Below, piece after piece: positions 9,430 through 19,346 of a DNA stretch of 64,000 bases. Under the pieces are notes generated by a model, which saw only the letters and a list, made by a program, of their open reading frames with translations, ran no database searches and was not told the origin of the DNA. The stretch's first letter is position 1. Every line of letters begins with the position of its first letter. The position numbers were made by a program, and so were the translations under genes. Source of the DNA: Candidatus Terraquivivens yellowstonensis (lineage in GTDB: Archaea; Thermoproteota; Nitrososphaeria_A; Caldarchaeales; Wolframiiraptoraceae). Location: NCBI GenBank assembly GCA_023539445.1, contig JAKCEW010000002.1, forward strand, positions 100,178 to 164,177. The letters are read 5' to 3'.

Positions 9430-10368
9430 CTATTCTGTCTCCAGCTCAATGCGTATCTTGGTATTCGTTAGCAGCTCTTTATACCTGTTCCTGATAGTTA
9501 CTTCGGTTACCCTTGCAACCTCAGCAACTTCTCGTTGCGTTAACTTGTAGCCCATAAGCATCGCTGCTAAGTAGGTTGCAGCCGCCGCCAGACCTACAGG
9601 ACCTCTACCATCTATCAAGCCGCATGCCCTCGCGTGTTCCAGTAGTTCAACCGCTAACCTCTCAACCTCACCCCTCACCCTAAAGTTATTAACAAACCTT
9701 GAAACGTACAACTTAGTATCCGATGAAGGCGGTGCCATGTTTAATTTACTAATGAGAAATCTGTAGCATTTTGTTATCTCCTTTTTGTTCAAATTCAATG
9801 CAGCGGCTATCTCGCTTAACATCCTCGGTATGCCGCACTGCTTACAGGCTAGATAAACGGCTGCCGCTGCTGTGTTTCTTATAGACCTGCCACGCATAAC
9901 GCTTGTCCTTACTACTTTTCTGTATATGAGGCTCGCAGTTTCCATGATATTTGTGGGCAGACCTAGCTTCAGGCATATCGCTGCAATTTCCGATAGACCT
10001 CTAATAGAGCTTCTTGCGTTACCGTTCATCAACGTCATTTTGTCGCATCTCTTAATAGCAGATAACACTTCGATTTGCATATCCGAAACATTCATGCCTT
10101 TTGCATCTTTCCATCCTATCTTAGTCGAGAGACCCATATCATACATAACTAGAGTTACCGGAGCACCAACCCGTGTCCTTTTTCCATCCTTGTCTTGGTC
10201 GAAGCACCTCCATTCAGGCCCTAGGTCTGCCGTAAGATTAACTATAACGTAACCACAATCCACGCAAACTACTTCGCCGCTGAGCTTATCAAACAACAGG
10301 TTTGAACTACCGCACTCGGGACATCTCGTTACAGTTTCATCATGAATATTTCGTGACAAAAGTCTCAC
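9430..10368 (-). CDS. tfb: Transcription initiation factor IIB (TFB)
   Basis: N-terminal Zn ribbon CPECGSSNLLFDKLSGEVVCVDCGYVI, B-reader GPEWR, two cyclin repeats. Confidence 0.96.
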   Translation of the reverse strand: MRLLSRNIHDETVTRCPECGSSNLLFDKLSGEVVCVDCGYVIVNLTADLGPEWRCFDQDKDGKRTRVGAPVTLVMYDMGLSTKIGWKDAKGMNVSDMQIEVLSAIKRCDKMTLMNGNARSSIRGLSEIAAICLKLGLPTNIMETASLIYRKVVRTSVMRGRSIRNTAAAAVYLACKQCGIPRMLSEIAAALNLNKKEITKCYRFLISKLNMAPPSSDTKLYVSRFVNNFRVRGEVERLAVELLEHARACGLIDGRGPVGLAAAATYLAAMLMGYKLTQREVAEVARVTEVTIRNRYKELLTNTKIRIELETE

Positions 10369-10604
10369 TCCATGATGTAAAATTTTGAGCTCTGCGGATA
10401 CTTCTTATCTGTTATAAGTTTTATAGCCACAAAATGCGAGTTAATTGGTCCAAAAATGTTGGATACGTAACCAACATAATTAAGCTCTTCATCGTAAGCT
10501 TTAACCCCTAGTCTCGGAACAACCTTTCCCTTTAATACGGCCTCATTACCTACGTTGTGAAGTAGGATGCCCAAAAGTACGGGCCCATGCTTCAGCCTAG
10601 ACAT
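10365..10604 (-). CDS. H/ACA RNP protein Gar1
   Basis: VLKGKVVPRLGVKAYDEELNYVGYVSNIFGPINSHFVAIK; overlaps TFB start. Confidence 0.85.
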   Translation of the reverse strand: MSRLKHGPVLLGILLHNVGNEAVLKGKVVPRLGVKAYDEELNYVGYVSNIFGPINSHFVAIKLITDKKYPQSSKFYIME

Positions 10605-10640
10605 AATTAATATTTATAATCGGTTACATTTAAGATTTTA

Positions 10641-10946
10641 TTACGCCTTTACCTCTTGCCTCAATAATTCTTGTGCTAAGGCTTTAATGACAGACTGTTT
10701 GCTTAATGGTTTATCTGGTTTAACTATGAGCCTTCCGGTTTTTTTCCAATGTGTTTTAGGATGAGCAGCAACCTCAACCTTGACGTACCATCCAAGCTTC
10801 TGAGCAGCCCTACTCAATTTTTCAACAGTAGGCAGCCTTGACGAAAGTCGTAATGGTACTCTCCTGCCCTTGCCCCAACTTAACGTCCTATCAAAGTATG
10901 TGGGCCATATTATGAACCCTTCACGTCTGATCATGCTAAGCACCAC
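10641..10946 (-). CDS. srp19: Signal recognition particle 19 kDa protein
   Basis: IIWPTYFDRTLSWGKGRRVPLRLSSRLPTVEKLSRAAQKLG...HPKTHWKKTGRLIVKP. Confidence 0.93.
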   Translation of the reverse strand: MVLSMIRREGFIIWPTYFDRTLSWGKGRRVPLRLSSRLPTVEKLSRAAQKLGWYVKVEVAAHPKTHWKKTGRLIVKPDKPLSKQSVIKALAQELLRQEVKA

Positions 10947-10965
10947 TTTGTATCTTGTATCAAGG

Positions 10966-11358
10966 CTAGCCAGCAGGTGCGATCAGAACGGCGTTTATGA
11001 CACCATCTTCACCGGGTCTTGATGTAACCTTCGCATCTCCGAGCGGTGTTTCGATTATTGCGCCTTTTGTGATTACGCCCCTCCTTTCATAATCTTTATT
11101 GGAGGGGTTAGATTTGACCCGAATTATTGTGGTCTTCTCGACTTTTTTCGTGATCGGGTTGTAAACGTTTACCGTATTGTCAGAAACCACTGCTACTTTA
11201 ATCCCTCCACCGAAAGTCTCTTTAATGTCTACCTTTCTATCGCCTACTACGGTCAGCCCTGGTTCTCCTCCGCGCTCATATCTTCTCTTCTTCCTGTATG
11301 GAATCCTTTTACCGCCAGTCGGTTTCCGTTTATGTATGTCAGTATGCCACTGTACCAT
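10966..11358 (-). CDS. rps8e: 30S ribosomal protein S8e
   Basis: TDIHKRKPTGGKRIPYRKKRRYERGGEP... RVKSNPSNKDYERRGVITKGAIIETPLGDAKVTSRPGEDGVINAVLI. Confidence 0.96.
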   Translation of the reverse strand: MVQWHTDIHKRKPTGGKRIPYRKKRRYERGGEPGLTVVGDRKVDIKETFGGGIKVAVVSDNTVNVYNPITKKVEKTTIIRVKSNPSNKDYERRGVITKGAIIETPLGDAKVTSRPGEDGVINAVLIAPAG

Positions 11359-11386
11359 GGCAACTTCTTTAAATGGAGGGAGCTTT

Positions 11387-11932
11387 TTAACTTTTACCGG
11401 AGCTTTTTTCTAGCAGCTCCTCTATGTATTTCCTTATTTCTTGGGGGTTGTTCTTGAGGTTGAAATAATCCGCAAACAATTGAGTGGTCCTAAGTAGAAG
11501 CGTTCTACCGGATTTTTCTGCCTCAACCAATCCCTTCTCAATTAGCTGTCTAACATGTTTATATGCCTCCTTTCCTCTGGCTGCCGCCAGAACCGCCTGA
11601 CTTACCGGCTGATGGTATGCGATGAACGACAACGTTTTGAGTAGGGCTGTGCTCAAAAGCGGTTTCTTCACGTGCTTCCTAGCTATCTCTGAATATTCAG
11701 GCGCTAGATACAAAAAGTACCTATCACCCTCCAGTTTTTTAATCCTAAATGGATGGTTGGAGTTTTCGTACTCAGTAGATATTTCATTTATGATCTCTCT
11801 TATTGTACTTTTCGACGTTGTGCCTACAGCATTCATGAGTTTTTGCAACTCGACAGGTTTGTCAGATGCGTAAAGTAGCGACTCGATAACCGCCTTCATC
11901 CAGGCCTTTCTTTTTTCATCCATGCACCTCAC
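11387..11932 (-). CDS. scpB: Segregation and condensation protein B
   Basis: IESLLYASDKPVELQKL... LLSTALLKTLSFIAYHQPVSQAVLAAARGKEAYKHVRQLIEKGLVEAEKSGRTLLLRTTQLFADYF. Confidence 0.9.
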   Translation of the reverse strand: MRCMDEKRKAWMKAVIESLLYASDKPVELQKLMNAVGTTSKSTIREIINEISTEYENSNHPFRIKKLEGDRYFLYLAPEYSEIARKHVKKPLLSTALLKTLSFIAYHQPVSQAVLAAARGKEAYKHVRQLIEKGLVEAEKSGRTLLLRTTQLFADYFNLKNNPQEIRKYIEELLEKSSGKS

Positions 11933-12566
11933 CCAGAGATATCAAGATCTTTCCATCGTCATTTTCTATTATCGTTACCATGCCCCTTGATGCAATAAAT
12001 AGGAGGAGTATAAAACGTCTTACCGCCTCTAACCTATCAACACCGCTCATGATTTCATCCAAAGTTATGGTTCCTTTGCTTTCCAGCACACCTTTTATAA
12101 AATTGTAGAACTCCTCCACCTTCTCTTCGATCTTTATGATGAAATCCTCGATGTTCAGCTGCTGTTGTTCAATATTATCTTGCTTACGCTGTGGTTGCGG
12201 CTCAGAGAGAACGCGTTTTAAGGCGTCAATCAGCTCAAGTATGGTAGTCGTCATGAACTCACCCCTTAATGGTGGAAATATCGGAGGTGGTATGAAGTAT
12301 TCTTGCTTTTGTTTTATGACGGGCACCTCGTCGGCATCGAGTAGCCTCTCCGTTTTCATCCTATGCAAGGTTGCCGCAGAATATACGGCGATCCCTGAGG
12401 AAGTAAAATCAAACAATTCCTTTCCCTTTAGCACAATGGCTAAAGAGCTCAGTAACTCTCTTAAGTTAATCTCCCAAACTCTTAGCTTATCCCAGTTTGT
12501 AACGTCGAAGAGTACGCGCCACGGGGATCTAATCCATTGAATCTTTTCACCCTCTATGTCAGCCAG
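11916..12566 (-). CDS. scpA: Segregation and condensation protein A; start uncertain (non-canonical), tracked ORF starts at GTG 12434
   Basis: In-frame upstream codons read LADIEGEKIQWIRSPWRVLFDVTNWDKLRVWEINLRELLSSLAIV before the annotated start, matching the ScpA N-terminal pattern; located between SMC and ScpB. Confidence 0.85.
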   Translation of the reverse strand: MADIEGEKIQWIRSPWRVLFDVTNWDKLRVWEINLRELLSSLAIVLKGKELFDFTSSGIAVYSAATLHRMKTERLLDADEVPVIKQKQEYFIPPPIFPPLRGEFMTTTILELIDALKRVLSEPQPQRKQDNIEQQQLNIEDFIIKIEEKVEEFYNFIKGVLESKGTITLDEIMSGVDRLEAVRRFILLLFIASRGMVTIIENDDGKILISLGEVHG

Positions 12567-15500
12567 CCTCGACCCCCTCCAGTTTTGTCCTAATTATCTT
12601 TGATTCACCCTTGTCCATATAAACGCCGATGAGCTGATCGGCTTTCTCGGCCAGTACATCTTTAAGGCTTATAATTATTATCTGCGTCTTTTCTGACATC
12701 TCCTTCAGCAACTCGGCCAACGCAACAGTATAGGCTACGTCCATATGGGCATCTATTTCATCAAAAATGTAAAAGTCAGCAGGCGTGAGGCCTTGCAGTG
12801 CCATCAGGAGCGATACGGCCGCGACAGACCTCTCACCCCCGCTAACGCTTCTCAAGGAACGCTGGGGCTTTCCAGGGAACTGTACTACAACCTCAACACC
12901 CGAATCACTCGGTTTTGTTTCATCAACAAGCCTAAGCCAAGCCACTCCCTTCGTGAGTCTATTAAAGTATGCCGCAAACTTTTCGGAAACCTTTTCCATC
13001 GTTGTGAAGAAAGCTCTTAATTTTTCTCCTTCGACCATCTTTATAAAGTTGATTATCTCTTGTCTTTCCAACTCCAACTCGCTTATTCTGACGGACCTGA
13101 GTTTGTAATTTCCAATCAAAGCCTCGTATTGCTCCGAAGCCAGCTGATTCACAAATGAGAGCTCATCTCTTTCCGCCTCTAATGCTGCAAGTATCTGCTC
13201 TCTAAGCGTGGGCTCGAGTGCCAACAACTCTGTCGCATCAACATCGCCAAGCTCAGACAGTTTCTCCATCACCATTTGAAGCTGAGATTCTATCTTTACA
13301 CTTTCAAGCCTAGCTTCTTGCTGCTCTGACCACAGTATCTTTAATTTTTCAGATATCTTGTTTTCCTCCTCAGCTTGCATAGATATTGCCCGTCTTAATT
13401 CATCCCTGATCTTAATCAGCTCCTTATGTCTTGTTGAGAGACTTTCAATCTCTTGGTCAAGCTTACGGAGCTCGTTTTCTAATGAAGTTAAACTAGCTTC
13501 GAGCTCAGCTCTCAGCTTTTTCTCCTCCTCCACCTTCAGTTTACTATTCTCCAAAGAGCAGTTAAGTGATTCGACCTCCGACCTGTACCGGTTTATCAGG
13601 TTTAGGATTTTCTTTTTCGAATCCTCTAAACTTTTAAGAAAGATGGATTTCTCCGCCAACTGTACCTTCAACTCAGTGTATTTCGTCTCTAAGATTTTTA
13701 GCTTCGACGAAGCCAACTCGAACTCTTTCTCTATCTTTAGTTTTAGCTCCTCATCGACCGGCTCGTTGCCAACAATTTCAGGCAGTCTTTCTTTAAGGTT
13801 CTCTTCCTCTTTGACGAGGGCCTCCATACGTTCGTCTATCTTCTTCTCCCTAAACATTAGTTGAGAAAGAGTCTCTTCCAATAATTTACGCTCGGCATTA
13901 AGCGATTTAATGTCCGCATTCAGAGAAGAAAGCTTTGTCTGTTGTTTCTGGATCTCGCTTTTAACAAACTCTACCCTTTTTACTAGTTCATCACGCCTTA
14001 ACCTTATTTCATTGAACTTAAGTTTTGCGTTTTCAAGGTAGGATTCTAGGTCTTCCAGCTCAGCACGTAGCGTTTTTGTCCTACCTACCTCATTACCAAC
14101 AACTTTAACGAAACCGCCGGGATAGCAAACTATCCCACTATCCAGAATTACCAGTTTGCCGTTTACTGCCTTTTTGCAAGCTTCCTCGAAATTGTTGGAA
14201 AATTCTACGTTATTTCTAACCCATGCTTGAAATTTTTCTAAATTATTGCGATTCGTTTCGCCTAGATTACCGTTTAATGTCAACAACTTACACTCAAAAT
14301 CAAGAGACGCAAAAATTTCAGATAGTAACCGGGTCACGGCATGATTGTCCGTTACGATTGCGCTTGCCCATTCATTAAGAGCTATGCCAAGCTTTTCGTT
14401 GAGCTCAGGTAAAGATTTGACAAAACTGCCCAATGTTCCGACAACACCGTCCACAAATTTATCAGCCAATAATTTAGCAAAATCTTCAAACTTCTTTGAC
14501 TCTTCATCTTCAGGCTGGGTCGCTAACCGTATCTTTAGCTCTGTTATAAGGGCCTCTGTCTTGCTGATAACGTCATCTGCATGTGTCAATAGCTCGGAGT
14601 AACGCCCAATCAGGGACATGTAGCTGCTTAACTCTTGGTTAAGCTTTGTCACCTCGTCTTCTGTTACGCGCACCTCGGAAAGTAGGTTTTCAAGTTCTTT
14701 GTCAATTTCAGCGATTTTATTTTTAATCGTTGAAATCTCTCCACATATGTCCTCCTTTTCTTTCGTTAGTTGTTCTTTACTGCTCTTGATGTTCTCGAGC
14801 CTTAAGTATGCTTCGGACCGTGCCCTTTCCTCCTTAATCTTTGATAACTTGGCTTCTTCTAACTTCTTCTCAAGCTCTTTAACAACGCTCCTCAGTCCGT
14901 TTACTTCATCAGACATTTTTGCAACATCTTTCTCTAGCTGTAGCTTATCTCGCAAGCATTCCTCAATCTTCAGCTCAAGCTCAGTAAGCTCTTGTCCAGA
15001 AAGCGACATAGCCGACTCGAGCTCGGCAATCTTTTGTTGCAGATGCACAGATTCCTTCTCCAAAATTCCTACACGGTTTTCAGAATCTCTTATATCGAGT
15101 TTTAACTTCATTATCTTCTCAAACGTTTCCTGTCGCTTTTTTACGAACTCTGACAATTTCTGTTCTATTTCAGATATTTCGTTTTCCGTTGCTTGCAAAT
15201 TGGATTTAAGCTCCGCAAGCTTCGCTGATACTTCCTGTTTTGCCCCTTCTAATGCACGAACCTGCTCGGTTATGCTAGAAATTTTTGATTGTACGGTCTT
15301 AAGGGTCTCGGAGATATTTTCCATCTCCAGTCTATACTGAAGGGTTTTGAGTTTGGCGATTTCTGCCTCTACAGCCTTCCTCCTGAGATACTGGTTCCTC
15401 TCTTTCTCTAGCTGCTTAACCCTTGTTCTAACTTCAGCTGTGCTAGCCTTAGCAACTTCCAAGTTCTTATCGGCCAGTGCAAGTTGCTCTTCCGCTTCAG

Positions 15501-16023
15501 CTTTTTTCCTATTGTACTCCGCTATCCCTGCGACCTCCTCTATCAATTTGCGCATATCATCAGGATTCATTTCAGCTAGGTTCAATATCGCACCTTGGGG
15601 TAGTATATTGAAACCTGAAGGTCTTATGTTGGCGGCCGATAGCAACGTTAACAATTCCCCTCTTGATGCCGATTTTCCGTTTATGTAGTATTCGCTCTCG
15701 CCGCTTTGGTAGATCTTCCTAGTAATCGTAACTTCATCCGCTTCTATCGGTAGTGCTTTTTCCGAGTTATCCAAAGTTATTGATACTCTAGCGTATGCTG
15801 CTTTTCCTCTACTGTCTTCATGAACTAATTCGGAAAGCCTGCCCACCCTTAAAGCATGTGGGCTCAGTTCACCCGTTACAAACCTGATAGCATCAAGCAA
15901 GTTAGACTTACCGCCACCATTTGGTCCGGTAATCACGACCAGACCCTTGGTTAACTCAACCGTAGCCCTTCTTTGACCAAAGGACTTGAAAGCATGGAGC
16001 GATAGTTTTTTAATGTAAACCAT
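12559..16023 (-). CDS. smc: Chromosome segregation SMC protein
   Basis: Walker A GPNGGGKSNLLDAIRF, long coiled coils and hinge, signature VSGGERSVAAVSLLMAL, Walker B FYIFDEIDAHMD. Confidence 0.96.
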   Translation of the reverse strand: MVYIKKLSLHAFKSFGQRRATVELTKGLVVITGPNGGGKSNLLDAIRFVTGELSPHALRVGRLSELVHEDSRGKAAYARVSITLDNSEKALPIEADEVTITRKIYQSGESEYYINGKSASRGELLTLLSAANIRPSGFNILPQGAILNLAEMNPDDMRKLIEEVAGIAEYNRKKAEAEEQLALADKNLEVAKASTAEVRTRVKQLEKERNQYLRRKAVEAEIAKLKTLQYRLEMENISETLKTVQSKISSITEQVRALEGAKQEVSAKLAELKSNLQATENEISEIEQKLSEFVKKRQETFEKIMKLKLDIRDSENRVGILEKESVHLQQKIAELESAMSLSGQELTELELKIEECLRDKLQLEKDVAKMSDEVNGLRSVVKELEKKLEEAKLSKIKEERARSEAYLRLENIKSSKEQLTKEKEDICGEISTIKNKIAEIDKELENLLSEVRVTEDEVTKLNQELSSYMSLIGRYSELLTHADDVISKTEALITELKIRLATQPEDEESKKFEDFAKLLADKFVDGVVGTLGSFVKSLPELNEKLGIALNEWASAIVTDNHAVTRLLSEIFASLDFECKLLTLNGNLGETNRNNLEKFQAWVRNNVEFSNNFEEACKKAVNGKLVILDSGIVCYPGGFVKVVGNEVGRTKTLRAELEDLESYLENAKLKFNEIRLRRDELVKRVEFVKSEIQKQQTKLSSLNADIKSLNAERKLLEETLSQLMFREKKIDERMEALVKEEENLKERLPEIVGNEPVDEELKLKIEKEFELASSKLKILETKYTELKVQLAEKSIFLKSLEDSKKKILNLINRYRSEVESLNCSLENSKLKVEEEKKLRAELEASLTSLENELRKLDQEIESLSTRHKELIKIRDELRRAISMQAEEENKISEKLKILWSEQQEARLESVKIESQLQMVMEKLSELGDVDATELLALEPTLREQILAALEAERDELSFVNQLASEQYEALIGNYKLRSVRISELELERQEIINFIKMVEGEKLRAFFTTMEKVSEKFAAYFNRLTKGVAWLRLVDETKPSDSGVEVVVQFPGKPQRSLRSVSGGERSVAAVSLLMALQGLTPADFYIFDEIDAHMDVAYTVALAELLKEMSEKTQIIIISLKDVLAEKADQLIGVYMDKGESKIIRTKLEGVEAG

Positions 16024-16222
16024 CTCGCACGCCCTACGGTTTCTTTAACCTTTTTGATTGAATGGGCAATATTTGTTTATACTGCCAGAGGAGGGGGTGC
16101 ATATCACAGAACCACAATCACGTCTTACTAATATAATATGCTGCTCCAGCAAGTCTGAGTTTTAAAGGTTATATTAGCCGTTTTGCTCTTTCCGCCTAGG
16201 TTAAAGGGTAGCTGGTGTATAA

Positions 16223-17290
16223 ATGGAGAGAATAAAGCGTCTCCTAGACCTGATGGAGGGGAAGACCTTCAGCGCGTACTTGTTGACGTTACCTGAAAAT
16301 CTTTACTATTTTATAGGGTTTAAGGGAGATGGCGCGGCCGTAATAATGTCCGACGGCTCCGTCAGACTTTATACATTACCTCTTTACTACGAGTCAGCCG
16401 TTCAACAGGCTATACAGGGTGTTGAGGTGATTAAAACAAAGAGCTATGACATGTTCAAAGAAGAGCTCGCGGATGAGTTGGGTAAGTTGGTTGGAGACAT
16501 CGGGTTCGATTACATGGATGCCGAATCTTTTTGGAAGCTATCATCAAAGCTGAGGTTTCTACACTTAATTCCATCATCCGATCTTGTTTGGAAGTTAAGG
16601 TCCATAAAAGACGAAAAGGAACTTGAGAAAATAACGAAAGCAGCAACAATATCTGATGTGGGTTTGGAGATAGCTTCGGACTTAATATCTCCGGGTGTTA
16701 CTGAGCAAGATGTGAAGGCAGAACTAACAAAGGAGTTGCTAAGGTGCGGTGCGGACAGAGTCGCATTTGATATAATAGTGGCCTCTGGTGCGAAGTCATC
16801 TTTGCCTCATGGCGGTCCGGGCAATAGACAGTTTCAGGCCGGCGACGTTGTTGTTATAGATTTGGGCGCATCGGTAGGTGAATATTCGGCAGATGTAACG
16901 AGAACGTTTTTTGTAGGGGATAAAGTGCAGGACAAAATTGAGAAGATTTACAAATTGGTCGAGGAGGCTAAAAATTTAGCTGAAGAACATATGATGGCAT
17001 GGGTCTCTGCCTCGTCTATTGATAGGGTTGCGAGACAGTTTATAGAAAATGCTGGGTTTGCTGAGTATTTTGTCCATAGCTTGGGGCACGGCATAGGGTT
17101 AAACGTTCATGAGCCGCCAAGAATATCGCCCAATAGCAAAGACTTGCTTGCTGAAAACATGGTCGTGACATGCGAGCCCGGCGTGTATATCCCAGGACAA
17201 TATGGTATAAGACTTGAAGATACTTTGGTAATCAAGAAGGATAGTGCTGTACGATTATCTAAGGCACCGTTCGATCCCTATACGCATTAA
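16223..17290 (+). CDS. M24 family aminopeptidase (Xaa-Pro peptidase)
   Basis: DIIVASGAKSSLPHGGPGNRQFQAGDVVVIDLGASVGEYSADVTRTFFVG... HSLGHGIGLNVHEPPRI... ENMVVTCEPGVYIPGQYGIRLEDT. Confidence 0.93.
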   Translation: MERIKRLLDLMEGKTFSAYLLTLPENLYYFIGFKGDGAAVIMSDGSVRLYTLPLYYESAVQQAIQGVEVIKTKSYDMFKEELADELGKLVGDIGFDYMDAESFWKLSSKLRFLHLIPSSDLVWKLRSIKDEKELEKITKAATISDVGLEIASDLISPGVTEQDVKAELTKELLRCGADRVAFDIIVASGAKSSLPHGGPGNRQFQAGDVVVIDLGASVGEYSADVTRTFFVGDKVQDKIEKIYKLVEEAKNLAEEHMMAWVSASSIDRVARQFIENAGFAEYFVHSLGHGIGLNVHEPPRISPNSKDLLAENMVVTCEPGVYIPGQYGIRLEDTLVIKKDSAVRLSKAPFDPYTH

Positions 17291-18081
17291 ACTCCGAATC
17301 TACGATTACGTTGTTGATACGTTCTGATGCTTCGTAGAAAATCTATCTTCCTGAATTCTGGCCAGAATACGTCGAGAAAAATGAGTTCACTGTATGCGGA
17401 CTGCCATAACAAAAAATTGCTTATTCTCTCTTCACCAGACGTCCTGATTATCAAGTCGGGATCAGAGTTTGGTATGCCGGATGTGTACAAATTTGACTCG
17501 ATGATTTTTTCATCTATTTCATCGATGGAAATTCTTCCTTCCTTCACCATAAGGGCTATCCTTTTTGCGGCATCAACTATTTCTGCCCTTCCGCCATAGG
17601 CTACTGCAATATTCAGAAAATGATTGTTGTACTTTTTGGTCACTTCTTCTAATCTCTCAAGTGCCCTTCTGACATCATCTGGTATGAGTTGCCTTCTACC
17701 GATTATCGTGACCTTCACACGGTTGTTGTGTATCCTCGGGTCATTTACAAGCCTTTCCGCACGTTCCTTTATCAACTTGAATATTTCTGATAGCTCGTCT
17801 TGACTTCTCTTCAAGTTTTCAGTAGAAAGAACGTAAAGTGTTACTGTCTGGATCTTTAGTTCAATGCACCACTCAAGAACTTTCTCTGCGACATCTGCTC
17901 CAATTTTGTGCCCAAAAGCATAATCAAACCCTTTACTTTTAGCCCAGCGCCTATTTCCGTCCAAGATTAGCGCTACGTGCTTTGGCATGGGGCCATTTTT
18001 AATACTATTCATCAACCACAATTCATATAGCCAGTAAGCACCAAACAGCTTCAGCAATCTCCGAATCATACGGCCCCTCAC
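17287..18081 (-). CDS. uppS: Cis-prenyltransferase (polyprenyl/undecaprenyl diphosphate synthase family)
   Basis: KHVALILDGNRRWAKSKG...GHKIGADVAEKVLEW...TLYVLSTENLKR... DPDLIIRTSGEERISNFLLWQSAYSELIF. Confidence 0.94.
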   Translation of the reverse strand: MRGRMIRRLLKLFGAYWLYELWLMNSIKNGPMPKHVALILDGNRRWAKSKGFDYAFGHKIGADVAEKVLEWCIELKIQTVTLYVLSTENLKRSQDELSEIFKLIKERAERLVNDPRIHNNRVKVTIIGRRQLIPDDVRRALERLEEVTKKYNNHFLNIAVAYGGRAEIVDAAKRIALMVKEGRISIDEIDEKIIESNLYTSGIPNSDPDLIIRTSGEERISNFLLWQSAYSELIFLDVFWPEFRKIDFLRSIRTYQQRNRRFGV

Positions 18082-19256
18082 TTTGTTTTCTTAAAGTATG
18101 GCGCATATGCTTTTCTTAAGTACCTTGTAACTATGAATGTTATCGTTAGAGCTGGTATGCCTAAAAGTCCTATCGTAAGTAGCATTATTACATGAGGACC
18201 AAACGTCATGCCAGAGGTGTCCACAAGTACTAATCCGACCCTTTTCAAGAATGCCCATAACCATATAAATGTGACGGTTGCTTGAACAGTTCTCCAGAAT
18301 TTCATGTTCTTCAAAATTATGTAATATATGGCATATGTAAGCACAATGACTAACAGGCTTACAAAAATTAGGTCTATACCCCCAAGCACGAACTGGCCTG
18401 CAAGTGTGGGCAACATCCCTAACCAGTAATAAAAGTCTTCAGAGAGTGATGGTAGTTGTACATTTTTTGGTAACGCTGAAGACGCGCCAATGTAACCCGA
18501 ATAAATACCTATGAGTAAAATAATCAACGATGAAATTACGCCAAATATTCTCAGCTGTACCAAAGGATGAGAAGATATGAACTTCGACAGCACTCTGAAC
18601 TTATTTGCTATCGAAGTGTCAATCCCAAAACCTCTGATGAATAACGCTATACCTAAAATCACTAAGAGTATTGGTAGGTTCATCAAACCAAGAGCATAGA
18701 GGATTCCTATGAGTGTTAGCAACACTCCTGGTATTCCAAGGATAATTTTAGAATATCTGGTATCGAATATCGCCATCTTTAGGTACCTTCCAAGTAGGAG
18801 CCATGTATGTTCGATACTTTCGCTTTGTTTAACTATAACCCTCTTGACAGAAATTATGGGCAACCTTGACGAAATGATTGGAAAGACGAGTTGGTCAGTA
18901 ACGCCGTCACTAACGAAGATGCAGGCAGACGATGGAATTTTTTTTAAAACTTCATCCAACTCACGTCTTATCTTTTCATCGGACCAATAACCGCTTTCTT
19001 CGCTACCGGCTATGGTTGCAATCTCGACGTTCTCTTTTCCATACTTGCTGACAAGCTCATCGTATAGTTTAATGGCACCAAACATGGCATTCGCATCGGA
19101 TTCCTCGGGGTCTGCCAAGGCAAGGCTCTTTGCTGCCTCTAGATTGCTCTCTTTTCCCACGATGGGCGTTTTTATACCAGTTTTCTTACCAATATCATTG
19201 TCCCTATCGACTACAAGAATGAGGAGCTTCTCTTGCTTTTTTTCCGAATTTTCCAT
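18078..19256 (-). CDS. DUF373 family membrane protein
   Basis: N-terminal LILVVDRDNDIGKKTGIKTPIVG... ALADPEESDANAMFGAIKLYDEL, multiple TM helices. Confidence 0.85.
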   Translation of the reverse strand: MENSEKKQEKLLILVVDRDNDIGKKTGIKTPIVGKESNLEAAKSLALADPEESDANAMFGAIKLYDELVSKYGKENVEIATIAGSEESGYWSDEKIRRELDEVLKKIPSSACIFVSDGVTDQLVFPIISSRLPIISVKRVIVKQSESIEHTWLLLGRYLKMAIFDTRYSKIILGIPGVLLTLIGILYALGLMNLPILLVILGIALFIRGFGIDTSIANKFRVLSKFISSHPLVQLRIFGVISSLIILLIGIYSGYIGASSALPKNVQLPSLSEDFYYWLGMLPTLAGQFVLGGIDLIFVSLLVIVLTYAIYYIILKNMKFWRTVQATVTFIWLWAFLKRVGLVLVDTSGMTFGPHVIMLLTIGLLGIPALTITFIVTRYLRKAYAPYFKKTK

Positions 19257-19346
19257 GCTATTTTTCCGTTACAATTCTTTCCACTTAGTCTAATATAACG
19301 TTAACCATTCTAAAAATATTGGAATGCATTATCCGTTCTTTGCATT

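Noticed and set aside
12745-13864. Overlapping + strand ORFs opposite smc
   Set aside because: Same antisense artefact; smc reading frame is continuous with conserved motifs
14699-15688. Long + strand ORFs, serine/phenylalanine-rich, opposite smc
   Set aside because: Antisense shadow of coiled-coil (Glu/Lys-rich) coding sequence; no independent motifs
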